A stretch of DNA of 64,000 nt. It comes from Adineta vaga (Eukaryota > Rotifera). Shown in pieces: positions 46,711 through 57,567 of the stretch. A program made the position numbers and the translations under genes. Below the pieces are notes generated by a model that worked only from the letters and a program-made list of their open reading frames with translations, did no database searches and was not told where the DNA came from. The stretch spans positions 248,001 to 312,000 of the forward strand of contig CP075493.1 in assembly GCA_021613535.1 (NCBI GenBank), in the 5' to 3' direction. Numbering within the stretch: position 1 is the stretch's first letter; every line of letters begins with the position of its first letter.

Positions 46711-46782
46711 GACCTTCGTAGGACTCGAACCCACACCTTCTGCTATCTGGGCAGATGTCCTAGCCAGTTAGACTTGAAGGAC
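46711..46782 (-). tRNA. tRNA-like gene or pseudogene, anticodon loop reads AGA
   Basis: A 72-nt cloverleaf folds on the minus strand: acceptor GTCCTTC/GAAGGTC (one T-T mismatch), D arm GTCTAACTGGCTAGGAC, anticodon stem TCTGC/GCAGA around loop CCAGATA, short variable loop and T arm GTGGG-TTCGAGT-CCTAC with a canonical B box. A TTTTT tract follows within 3 bp, fitting Pol III termination. AGA would be tRNA-Ser, but the long variable arm of serine tRNAs is absent and position 33 is C instead of U, so this may be a pseudogene or SINE-like relic. Confidence 0.55.
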
Positions 46783-46902
46783 CAACTTAATCTCCAGTTT
46801 AGGGTTGTGTGATTCATCGCAAACGCTAACATAGATATCAATTGCTTATTAGATTGACGAAAAGCGTATGAGCTTGCTTTTGCTTTTGGCTTCTCATATA
46901 TA

Positions 46903-48557
46903 TAGGGTATAGCAAAATTATAGACCCCCTCTCACACATGCATACAAAAACCTTTCTTTTATCTCTAAAACAAACGATAATGAACAAATAATTGCATGAT
47001 GGTGTATGACTGCATGCGTACTATCTACCAGCCTAGTATTCTATTTGCGTTTCCCTAATAGTTAGAGAAAAAAATACAAACTCATGAAAATTTGCTGTTC
47101 CATAATTATAGACCCCCCTATGCTAAACATGTATTTGTCGATTTTCTCGAGTCAATCAACGGTTGATTTCTGGGATTTTTCTCAGATATAAACTACATTC
47201 TATCTACTCTCTTTACTTTGAGCTACTATTTGCCAAGGTTCTCTCTTGAATTTTCATCATTATGAGAGTTTTCCTGATGTCTTATCACTCATTATATTAT
47301 CTTGATTGAACAATTCTTTTTTTCACAATTTTTATCTGGTCAGAACTATTCTGCTAGATGTGTCCTCGTGAAAGAGGATGGTTCCAGTTAAGATTATGAT
47401 GATTAAAATATCTTCTGATAGAGTTTAACGTGGTACCTACCGTGTTATTTCACTATTATGTAGTGTCTTCGTGAGAAAGTCATAGAATTACACGGCCACT
47501 TGAGACGGTTAACTGAATCCAATGGCGTGGTTAGAAAGAGCTCGTCAAGTTGTACTAGAAGATCTACAAACAGAATACAGGAAACATATCTCTTAGACCA
47601 AAGATGCATACCATTGAACATTGACGAAACACTAAACTTATGAAAAATTTGACTGTCATCGTCGGATCGCATTATTGTGACGGGTGACGAAGGAAGCTGA
47701 AGTTTTTCCGCTTTATCTACTTTCGCGATCAGAGAAGACTTTGAAAAAGGTAGATAGAATTCATCACAAACTGCGCATAAAAAATGTATAAATATATTTT
47801 TCTTTACCTGTATATATAGCTATTTGTCAACATTAACCAATCTTGGTGTTATGGACCTTTGATCTGAGCAATATGTTTCCTGTATTCTGTTTGTAGATCT
47901 TCTAGTACAACTTGACGAGCTCTTTCTAACCACGCCATTGGATTCAGTTAACCGTCTCAAGTGGCCGTGTAATTCTATGACTTTCTCACGAAGACACTAC
48001 ATAATAGTGAAGTAACACGGTAGGTACCACGTTAAACTCTATCAGAAGATATTTTAATCATCATAATCTTAACTGGAACCATCCTCTTTCACGAGGACAC
48101 ATCTAGCAGAATAGTTCTGACCAGATAAAAATTGTGAAAAAAAGAATTGTTCAATCAAGATAATATAATGAGTGATAAGACATCAGGAAAACTCTCATAA
48201 TGATGAAAATTCAAGAGAGAACCTTGGCAAATAGTAGCTCAAAGTAAAGAGAGTAGATAGAATGTAGTTTATATCTGAGAAAAATCCCAGAAATCAACCG
48301 TTGATTGACTCGAGAAAATCGACAAATACATGTTTAGCATAGGGGGGTCTATAATTATGGAACAGCAAATTTTCATGAGTTTGTATTTTTTTCTCTAACT
48401 ATTAGGGAAACGCAAATAGAATACTAGGCTGGTAGATAGTACGCATGCAGTCATACACCATCATGCAATTATTTGTTCATTATCGTTTGTTTTAGAGATA
48501 AAAGAAAGGTTTTTGTATGCATGTGTGAGAGGGGGTCTATAATTTTGCTATACCCTG
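46903..48557. mobile_element. 1.65-kb foldback element with TA target duplication
   Basis: Arms 46903-47589 and 47874-48557, nearly identical reverse complements of about 685 bp, around a 285-bp centre. Ends read (C/T)AGGGTATAGCAAAATTAT and are flanked by TA on both sides (46901-46902, 48558-48559). The inner subterminal motif CATAATTATAGACCCCCC repeats the terminal ATTATAGACCCCC. No transposase; short frames lie within arms. Likely a Tc1/mariner-type non-autonomous element. Confidence 0.9.
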
Positions 48558-48569
48558 TACATAAAAGTA

Positions 48570-49309
48570 GTCATATTTTATGTCATTTTATTTCTTAAAG
48601 AGGTATCATCACTTTTATCTATATGTCTCTTCCTGGCTCTCTGTCTTCTCTGGGAGAGGAAACATTCCTTTATCAGATGTCTCTCGTCTTTTTTTAATTA
48701 GTTTGATCTTTTCATTTCTCTGATCGTATTTCATTCTCCATTTCTTAAAAAATTATGCATATCAGCCATCATACCAAGCGGGATCGAAAAGAAATTTCAT
48801 TTTTCAACTCAAAATTATTCAACCAACTCTTGTGTACAAGAACATTGGATTGGTAAAAAAATAATCGTCGAACAGTTTTTGATAATTTTCACGAACAAAA
48901 ACCTGAAATAGAAGGTAGGGAGATTTTCTTTGATGTTAAACCAAATATAATAATCAGTAGTAAAAAAGTTATAAATAGCTATCTTCATCTTTCATTATGC
49001 AAAAATCAATCTGATGCGCCGGGTATTGTTTAAGGAAATTCGTGTTGGAGAATGAGATCCGTCTTCTATCACGCTTGTTGCTATGATTGACATCACATAA
49101 CTACGTCATCATTTCGATATTCATCATTTTTTAAGAAATGGAGAATGAAATACGATCAGAGAAATGAAAAGATCAAACTAATTAAAAAAAGACGAGAGAC
49201 ATCTGATAAAGGAATGTTTCCTCTCCTAGAGAAGACAGAGAGCCAGGAAGAGACATATAGATAAAAGTGATGATACCTCTTTAAGAAATAAAATGTCACA
49301 AAATATGAC
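48570..49309. mobile_element. foldback element, arms about 185 bp
   Basis: Left arm 48570-48757 and right arm 49128-49309 are reverse complements with few differences (CTCTTCCTGGCTCTCTGTCT against AGACAGAGAGCCAGGAAGAG). It begins 11 bp after the previous foldback's TA. The 370-bp centre is AT-rich, without genes. Confidence 0.85.
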
Positions 49310-49615
49310 CATTTTTATGTATGTGCGTGGCCAACAGTGGTCGATGAATAAGGCTCATTGCATAGCTATTTAATGAACTACACGACTATTTCATTCATTC
49401 AATCGATTGTCACAGTTAACAACAAATTTATATATATACTTATCATAACTGCTTTATATCTTTACATGTTAACACAAAGCAGTTATGAATATTGTCATTT
49501 ATCTACCTATTTTATTGTTAATCTCACAATCAGTTGTTCATAGTAGATATATACATTATTTACTAATTTGTTTTCGATCAGAAGTTTGAGGGATTTGCGC
49601 GCATCATGGGTATTG

Positions 49616-50208
49616 GTAAAACACGCGATGGACTGCGAAGACCTCCAAATCATCAGCCGATATTACAGGTAGACAGAGCTCGCCGAGCTGATTTCACGAT
49701 GATGAACGATGTTCCAACTGCCCGTAATGTACGAGAGATTTTCAAGAAACATTAATTGTTCAACCTACGATGACCCTCAATGACCCGAAAAATATAGCAA
49801 ATACTCTTACGAAGAGCGATTGCAGCTCGCGATGACCCAAATAAACCAGAAAATCTTATCTCAGCACTACTTCCATTATCAAAATCTGCAGACCTTCGAA
49901 TGTCCTGATCCGTTATTCAGCAGGAGTGTGACCGATTATGCACGTTTATTTTTACTAGAGAAGATAGTCATATAATCATGTTTTCTGGTTTATTCGAGTC
50001 ATCGTGAACTGCGATCGCTCTTCGTGGGGGTATGTGCTATATTTTTCGGGTCATCGTAGGTTGAACAATTAATGTTTCTTGAAAATCTCTCGTACATTAC
50101 AGGCAGTTGGAACATCGTTGATTTTCGTGAAATCAGCTCGGTGAGCTCTGTCTACCTGTAATATCAGCTGATGATTTGGAGGTCTTCGCGGCCCATCGCG
50201 TGTTTTAC
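49616..50208. mobile_element. foldback element, arms about 215 bp
   Basis: GTAAAACACGCGATGGACTG at the left pairs with the region ending at 50208; inner arm motifs such as ACAGGTAGACAGAGCTC and GCTATATTTTTCGGGTCATC are mirrored. GC content of the arms is higher than the surroundings. Centre about 49840-49995. Confidence 0.85.
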
Positions 50209-51296
50209 AAATAGCTATACAACATTGACAGAATCCAGTTTAAAAATACAATTAAATAATTTATTCTTTCTTTTCAATGACTACATAAATTTACAGGTAT
50301 CAATAAAAGTTTTTTCCAGAAAACAAAGATCATATTAGATGTGAAAAAGAAACCCATAGCATGATTAGAAATAATTTCTTATGAATGACACAAAGAATTG
50401 AATAAATGAAGTTTCATTTCATTAAATCTAATCGAAATTTTTATTTTAACTAATTACATTAGATTGAATAAATTAAAAAAATAAAATATCTGGTGAACTA
50501 TACAGACCCTCAAATTCTTTTCATACTTTTCTAATGCATATGATTAAGTAGAAGAAAGATTAACGAAAATCTATAAATAGCCGCACATTATTTAATTAGC
50601 GAGGTCTCATTAAAAAGTACCTTTTCTGAGATATTTAAATAAGCAATTCTTTCCCTAAATCGCGAATGATTTAATTAAAAAGTATCTCTCTTGAGAAACT
50701 ACAGTATTAAACAAGTAGGTGCATTTCATTTCAACTCTGCGAGAAAAGTTGGTACGTTATTCTCCATAGAATCTCAAATGGAACCTGCTGAAAGAGAACT
50801 ATTTTTTAAATTGATATGAATTACATAGCTTTATTGTCTCCCAGATGCCTTTGTCTACGTGAATATTACTATACAAACAATGTCTGTGAAAGATAAATGG
50901 CTAGAGGTCAACTAGCCACTTCCTCTTGAACATCTGCTTAGATTTAATTAGGATTCTTGACATCCACTAATCAACATATAACGATCGTCGAAAAACTCGC
51001 TCAGCTCTTTCTCATACAAGTCAAATTTTAAGCTGCTATCGTGCCTTTTATTCATACAATTTGCCAAGACTAATGCCAGATTCGGATTCCTCGACCCCGA
51101 TCACTTTCGATTCAAATATTTCATAATTTGAGACGAGTTTCAAGTGGCTTATATCCTGCTGTTTCCTGATTGGTTCAGGGTGACAAACTTTTTGCATTTA
51201 AAACCAAGATTACAACGCTCTATAATCCTTTCTTTCAGAAAAAGGAATAAAATGTACGCTTTGGAATTACAAGCAGTTCGGTTCATTTTCGACAGA
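50209..51296. other. AT-rich spacer between foldback elements
   Basis: No gene or repeat recognised. Confidence 0.45.
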
Positions 51297-51298
51297 TA

Positions 51299-52568
51299 CA
51301 GTAGAGTGCAAAAATAATTGCCGATGGACTTCTCAAAGTTCTTCTCAGAGAAACATCATATACTATGACTTTTGAATGTTGTTATGTTACTATGATAGTA
51401 TGCTATACAAATCAAATTATCATTACAAACTTCACATTCTCTATGAATTTAAAGACGGTAATAAACTACGTTCATCGAAGGAGTAAAACAAATTACAAAT
51501 TACGCACAACTTTTAATACAGTTTTCGCGTTAGAATCTTTTTGATTTAACGATATTTCGAAGTTTTTCATTCATATCAATTGAATAAATGGTGTTAAAGA
51601 ATAATTGAACTAGATTCAGACTTGTGCAATTAGGTAGCCAAACGGCAATTTTTTTTGCACTCCATTGTACATGTATATCAATCTGCCATCAAAAGCATTA
51701 AGAATTATTGTACTTTTATCTCATACACGCTCATGGTTGTGGGAAACCATCTTACTCCTTAATGTTGATTATTATAGGAGTTAATTTCACCCAGGAAACA
51801 ATTCAGTTAAATTTCGAAGACTTGTACGAGTAAATACATACAGTGGAGTGCAAAAAAAATTGCCGTTCAGTATATCGATTTTCTTTAAGACTGTTTCGTA
51901 CGTTCTTCAAGCGATTATTCTCGCATTATGTGGAAATGTTAGGTACTACCTTGATGTATTTAGTGAGACCAGAATTGCTCGATAACTGTTATGTATTTGC
52001 GCAAAAATAAGTTATAATTCGAGTGTCATATGCATCTGATCTTACCAATAAATCATATTACACGTTTGAAGTAATGATCACCGGGAAGAAGTTTGAAACT
52101 ATTGTACGACGATGGTCCTTACTCACAATAGTTATGATAAAATTTTCAGGGTCAAAGAGTGTAGCACTCTGTTACAATATGACTAACAATATCATTCAGC
52201 AGCCGTAAATAGGCAAAATTACCGTTTGGCTACCTAATTGCACAAGTCTGAATCTAGTTCAATTATTCTTTAACACCATTTATTCAATTGATATGAATGA
52301 AAAACTTCGAAATATCGTTAAATCAAAAAGATTCTAACGCGAAAACTGTATTAAAAGTTGTGCGTAATTTGTAATTTGTTTTACTCCTTCGATGAACGTA
52401 GTTTATTACCGTCTTTAAATTCATAGAGAATGTGAAGTTTGTAATGATAATTTGATTTGTATAGCATACTATCATAGTAACATAACAACATTCAAAAGTC
52501 ATAGTATATGATGTTTCTCTGAGAAGAACTTTGAGAAGTCCATCGGCAATTATTTTTGCACTCTACTG
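51299..52568. mobile_element. composite foldback element with four mariner-like ends
   Basis: Outer ends CAGTAGAGTGCAAAAATAAT and its complement are flanked by TA (51297-51298, 52569-52570). Outer arms 51299-51650 and about 52214-52568 are near-identical reverse complements. Two further copies of the same end lie inside: an outward one finishing at 51667 (GCACTCCATTG then TA) and one starting at 51841 (TA then CAGTGGAGTGCAAAAAAAA). So the unit may be two adjacent elements, 51299-51667 and 51841-52568, sharing sequence in opposite orientation. Confidence 0.85.
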
Positions 52569-52570
52569 TA

Positions 52571-53051
52571 ACTAAAACAATGCTTATCTGGTTGCAAAAA
52601 TTCCTCTCAATTTCGGGGTCGTCAAACAGAATTACATATTGTCCTACGGCCTCATGTGTTGAGCTATGTTGGAAAGCTGTTTCTTCTGAAAACGATATAG
52701 TTCTGTCACTGATTTCCTAGGATACCTGAAACTATGGAAATCGACATAGCTGGATCAGTTGAAAGCGAGCTGTTATTTTAGTCCATTGATCGAATTTAAT
52801 AAACTCAACAGAACTGGTCCCTTAGTGTTCAATGTCGCAGAGTAAGACGAGTGCTCCCAGTTTACTAATGTGATGGAGAAAATAGCATGGAGTTAGTATG
52901 TACGATTCATGTACATTATTTTTTTATTACAGACTTCTCATAGTATACGACAGATTATAAGAAAATGCATAAATTTTCCTTTCGCTATCATAAGTCTTTA
53001 TAGGTGTTCACTTATAATATAGGTGGATACAAACTGGCTTGTGAAAATACA
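52571..53051. other. 3' flank of the SRPBCC gene
   Basis: No feature beyond AT-rich sequence. Confidence 0.45.
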
Positions 53052-53483
53052 TCATTTGCTTTGTGTCTCAGCCAGTTCTTTTGTTTTTTGTATAGATGTG
53101 ACTATTACTGATTTTGCTACCATCCAGGGTAACCGATGACCAGTCTTAAGTTCCAACCATTGTTCTAATACTTGTGTATCACGATTGTATCGATGCACAA
53201 TTGCTACTTTCATTGGAGCCGAAAATTTAATTTCACCTTTTTCTTTGTCACAATAGATCCTCTCCGTAGTTTGATGTGGATCACCTTGCCACGATACCCG
53301 AACAATATGATCTCCATGGTCCTCAATCGATAACATTTTCATAAAAGATAAGTATTTCTCGGGATGATAAACGCTATCCATCATCGCGTCCCAAACAGCA
53401 TCATATGGCGCATTAATTCGCTGACTTTTCACGCCAAAACCAACTAATTCTTCGCCTTCCTTGAAAACTGGCATGAGTGACAA
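53052..53483 (-). CDS. SRPBCC/START-like small protein
   Basis: Intact 143-codon single exon. The order RINAPYDAVWDAMMDSVYHPEKY, then a beta-rich middle (HIVRVSWQGDP, TTERIYCDKEKGEIKFSAP, VLEQWLELKTG) and a C-terminal helix (KSVIVTSIQKTKELAE) is the layout of SRPBCC ligand-binding folds, where a long C-terminal helix closes a hydrophobic pocket over a curved sheet. Such proteins bind lipids, steroids or polyketides or act as cyclases; the ligand cannot be predicted. Length matches the family (140-160). No signal peptide, so cytosolic. No upstream exon was seen, but an intron before the first Met is not excluded. Assignment rests on pattern rather than a unique motif. Confidence 0.6.
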   Translation of the reverse strand: MSLMPVFKEGEELVGFGVKSQRINAPYDAVWDAMMDSVYHPEKYLSFMKMLSIEDHGDHIVRVSWQGDPHQTTERIYCDKEKGEIKFSAPMKVAIVHRYNRDTQVLEQWLELKTGHRLPWMVAKSVIVTSIQKTKELAETQSK

Positions 53484-54130
53484 GCAATCTAAAAGCGTAT
53501 GATCTAATTATTAAAAGTTGATTAGATATTCTCTTTGACGAAAGGATTCAGTCCAATGTATTTTTCAGCTATCTTTTATAAGTCTCCAAACTATCGATGG
53601 AATTTCTGAGCGAATAAAATTAGCTGACTTTCGTCCTGATGTGATTTTTAACGGTTAACAATGGAGAAGCGACAAAATTATTCGGTTAACATCTTGATTA
53701 CTGTAGGCTGTTATAACAATACGCTTTACTTCATGACATAAGATTTCATATTCGCTTTTAAATCAACGAAAAATTAGTTTGCACTAACGTAAGTTTGTAT
53801 ATTAGAAAACTACTAAGTAATCTGCGTGCACACAGATATGCTTATATAATTCAAAACGAATAGCGAAAAAACGAGAAAAAGCGATTCGACAGCGTCTATT
53901 TATATTTAAGGACGTGATACTCACGCTTGGTTGGCGATTAGCGTGTATATCTTCAGTGGTTATTTACAAGACTGTAGAGACTGTCCTCTTTGGATTTCCT
54001 ATTGTCAGTCCTTTTCTTTAATTCGTGCTTGGAGTTGGATTCCATGTACGTTACTATAGCCATATCAAGTGGCAGATTCAGAGATTCTGACGGATCACTT
54101 CCTGAACCTGCGTACCTTATTCAATTTAAA
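53484..54130. other. upstream region of the SRPBCC gene
   Basis: Contains no recognisable gene. It would contain the promoter for the minus-strand gene but no defined element was seen. Confidence 0.4.
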
Positions 54131-54132
54131 TT

Positions 54133-54217
54133 ATACCCACAACCACACCCACACCCAAACCCAAACCCACATCCACACCCTCACCCACCCACACCCACAC
54201 CCTCACCCTCACCATAA
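54133..54217. repeat. C-rich telomere-like array
   Basis: About 13 consecutive hexamer-like units on the plus strand: CCACAC, CCAAAC, CCACAT and CCTCAC with little interruption (complement TGTGGG, TTTGGG, TGAGGG). Longest telomere-like block in the window without a paired G-rich arm. Frames through it give His-Pro repeats and are not genes. Confidence 0.85.
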
Positions 54218-54264
54218 AAAGTATTCTATATTTTCTGGAAACATTGAATGATATTATTTATTAG

Positions 54265-54520
54265 TGTTTAGAAGTAGTTCATAGTACTTTTCATAGTAAT
54301 AACTAGTAAAAAGTTTACTTTTTCACTTTTTATTATCTTTGTTAGTCACTTTTAGTATTTTTTTAAACTTTTTACCACAACTTAATAGTACTTATGGCGA
54401 AAAAAGTGAAAAAGTTTAATAAAAGTTACTGAAAAAGATTCACTTTTAAGTACTTCCGCCTGCTAAATTCTACTTTTTAATGTGAAAAATAGTAAACTTC
54501 TTTGCACTTTATTTTTACAT
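54265..54520. repeat. ACTTTTT/AAAAAGT-rich block
   Basis: AAAAAGT and ACTTTTT alternate many times (AGTAAAAAGTTTACTTTTTCAC and similar) in about 250 bp. Style recalls the GTACTT subterminal arrays of the hAT elements; no ends identified. Confidence 0.5.
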
Positions 54521-54522
54521 GG

Positions 54523-55985
54523 GTAGCAAAGGTACGAAACCTTCTGAATTTATCAGAAAAGAGGTTTTATAATAATCCATAGCTACGAAATCTTCTCTGC
54601 ATTGATTCTCCATTTCGTGTAGTGATACGCTGTTTTTAATGATCATATTAAAGGCTCCGTATTCAGCGACTTCAGAACATATCATTCAAACGTTTCTTTC
54701 AGAGGCCCCTCACACCATCAGAAAACTGTCAAGAGTGTAGGTGCTACTGGATGTTGGCCATTCCAGCAAATCAAGTGGCATTTGTTCTAAACAGTCAAAG
54801 ATAGAATGTAGTTTATAGCATATTATCATTTACCTAGTTGCCAGCCCGACTCTTGAAAAGTGAACGTCGACCGATATGAATAGACATAAGTGACGGACTA
54901 GTAAAAATTTCAAGAAATGAATAAAAAATGAAAAATGCATGGATATGTATAGGGTCTTATCTGACGGGCTGTTGGAAAGTGGACGTCTGCCGATATGAGT
55001 ACTCGTATTTTTTAGTGGGCTGCTGCCACTCGTCCAGTCAACCAGCAGCAGCTGTCGGTGGTTTCGCAGAAAGGTCACTGAACTCTAACAATACTCACTA
55101 TGACATTGATAGTTTCGTAGAACTTTCACCGAACCACTTACATGTATCCGGACATATTCATATATTTAAATAAATTCTACAAAACCTTGAGCCACTATAT
55201 GATACCATTGATAATTTCGTAAAACTTCTGTCAAGCCTCCAGCCATTGTACAAAATTGATAGTCGTGTCGCAAAAGCTATACTGAACAAGTTAGAAGTAT
55301 ACGGAACTCACCATAGTATAGGATAAATGTTTTCAAACCTTTTGGTCAATGTAAAAACCCAGTAACAGTATAGCAAAAATTCTGGCGCACCTTGCGCGAT
55401 AATAAGAAACTATTGATAGTTTCATATGAATTTTACCAAACCATGAGTGCATAATCGGTACCACTGAGAGTTTTAAATAAATCCCACCAAACCTCAGGCT
55501 ATTGTACGAGACCATTGGTATTTTCGCAGAAGCTACACTAAATCATTTACAAGTATATGAAACTATTCATAGTTTAGCGTAAACTTTGCTAAACCTTGAA
55601 CCACTGTAAGGAATCATCGATAGTTTTTTATAAATTTTACTAAATCATGAATAAGTTTTCGAAACCTTGGGCTGTTTCGCAAGAAATCTACTCAACCCTA
55701 AGACATAATACGAGTCCATTGATGGCTCCGCAGAAGCTATACCGAATTACTTCCAAGTATGCGAAACTAAATAGTGTTCTGTGTGATTAAAGCGAAACCT
55801 TCTCAGGAGTTACTGAATTCTAGATAGTTTTGTGTTAAAAATACGAAACTGCTTCGAAACTGATAGAACCACATTTTGTTGACTATAAAACGCACAAAAC
55901 CAATACTAGCTTCGCGAAGCCAAAGAGTGTTCGGTATTATGTGTGCGAAACCTTGCTTGTTTTTTTTGGCAGCATAGCTCTATTG
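54523..55985. repeat. GAAACC/GGTTTC repeat family, copy 2
   Basis: Collinear with copy 1 (both contain AATCCATAGCTACGAA followed by TCTTCTCTGCATTGAT, and later matching segments). It lacks the nested element present in copy 1. Units of CGAAACC, ACCGAACC and GATAGTTTCGT recur throughout. Right part ends near GTTTTTTTTGGCAGC without the CACTGTA end. Confidence 0.7.
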
Positions 55986-56264
55986 TATAAAACAACACTA
56001 CAACATAAGTCAACGGATAGTATCGTTATTATACACAAGCTGGAAGAAAGATAGAAAGGACACGTGACGTATGTCTTTTGTCCATAGAGAAAGAAGAAGA
56101 ACGATAAAAGTCATATGTAAGAATAGTGAATGTACATGGAGTGACGCCTGTAAGGTCTTAGTTGTGAGGTGAGAAAAGAAGAAAGGAAAAAGAAAATATA
56201 GTGGTACTATATGGATAGAATGGAGTGGAAAAGAAAACTAAAGCTGGATTATATGTAACATGTT

Positions 56265-56640
56265 TAAATCAGTAAATACATTGACTCGATATCATATTGC
56301 ATATAAGAACGAGCAAAGAATTTACTGGATATTGTAAGGATCAGCAAACACGTTGACTCGAAATCGTATTGTATATAAGAACGAGTAAAAGATTTGACTG
56401 GTTAACTTGAATCGGTATATTCATCGACTCGACTTAATATTATACGTAAGAACGTGTAAAAGAATTTGCTGGTTGATGTGTTAGTCAGCAGATGCATTGA
56501 CTCGTTATTATATTGTATATCAGAACGAGTAAAAGAATTTGCTGGATACATGAATCAGTTTAAAGATTGACTCGATATTATATTATATATAAGAATACGA
56601 TCAATAAACAAATGGATAGAACGAAAGAACGATACAGCAT
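56265..56640. repeat. about 72-bp satellite, five copies
   Basis: TTGACTCGA-type sequence recurs at 56281, 56353, 56424, 56498 and 56568 (spacings 70-74 bp), followed each time by TATATAAGAACGAGTAAAAG and GAATTTGCTGG. Further related units lie at 57470-57559 and 58766-58825, separated by two transposon insertions. Confidence 0.85.
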
Positions 56641-56643
56641 ATA

Positions 56644-57467
56644 CAGTAAAACCTCTCTAATCTGAACACTCACGGGACTTTTGTAACTCGTTCAGATTAA
56701 CAGGGTGATCACATAGGAGGGGTTAAGCAAAACAATCTTTTTTAAACTTTAATTATATAGTTTCTTCTTTTACTATTGATCAACAGATTTTTATTCATTA
56801 AATTTGTAAAGCTCATATCCAAGAAGACATAAAGGTTTAAGTACCAAACTTTTAAGCACGTAGATCAGATCCATATTTGAAATATGTTAAGGTAGATCTT
56901 TATTTTGGTGAATTGGAATCGAGAAAGATATCGATGAGTTTTATTTTTGTTTTGATTTATAAACATTTGACTATTCGAATTTTCTTTTTAAAATATTTCA
57001 AAACAATTCAATTAAAACATAAAATTTTTCACTTAATATTTGACGACAGAACTCCATTTTCTTTCTCTTCCAAACAAAGTTCATGACGATTTGTCATATT
57101 TAATGATTTTATATTAAATCAGAAACATACACCATGTAATTCAATTATGTATAGGCGAGATTTAAATTTTCTTTTTTTCCTCTATCTTTGTTTCTGTCTC
57201 TCTCTCTCTCTAAGAAAATCATATAATTAGTCAATGAAATGTATCGTGTTAATAAGAAGTATAACGACGCCCTCTATAATGTTCATATTACAGAGGATTG
57301 ATTTACATGGTGGGGACTGAAAAAAAGCGTTCACATTCAGAATCGTGAGGGTTTCACTTAGGAGGGGGTCAAAACTAGCAAAAAACGCTCGGGGGGGGGG
57401 ACCTGTGAGTGTTTGGATTAACAGGGTTTTCACATAGGAGGGGTGTTCAGTATCAGAGGTTTTACTG
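56644..57467. mobile_element. Tigger/pogo-like non-autonomous element
   Basis: Left CAGTAAAACCTCTCTAATCT, right (reverse complement) CAGTAAAACCTCTGATACTG, flanked by TA on both sides. CAGTNNAACCTC ends plus TA duplications are the pogo/Tigger signature. Subterminal motif GATTAACAGGG plus CACATAGGAGGGG appears at both ends. The interior is AT-rich with a TC microsatellite and no transposase. Confidence 0.85.
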
Positions 57468-57567
57468 TAGATTGAATCGACTTCTTATTTTGTATAAGAA
57501 CGAGTTAAACGAAGTGAATGAATAACTTATATGTGATTCGATATATCGATTTTTGTATAGATTCGGC

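Noticed and set aside
47445-47672. Open frame inside the large foldback
   Set aside because: It lies mostly in an inverted arm, has no motif, and the mirrored arm does not preserve it as a gene.
54133-54217. True chromosome end
   Set aside because: Sequence continues on both sides, the block is short and the hexamers are degenerate, so it is interstitial.
54069-54251. Open frames rich in His-Pro and Thr-His repeats
   Set aside because: They are translations of the telomere-like CCACAC array and have no other support.
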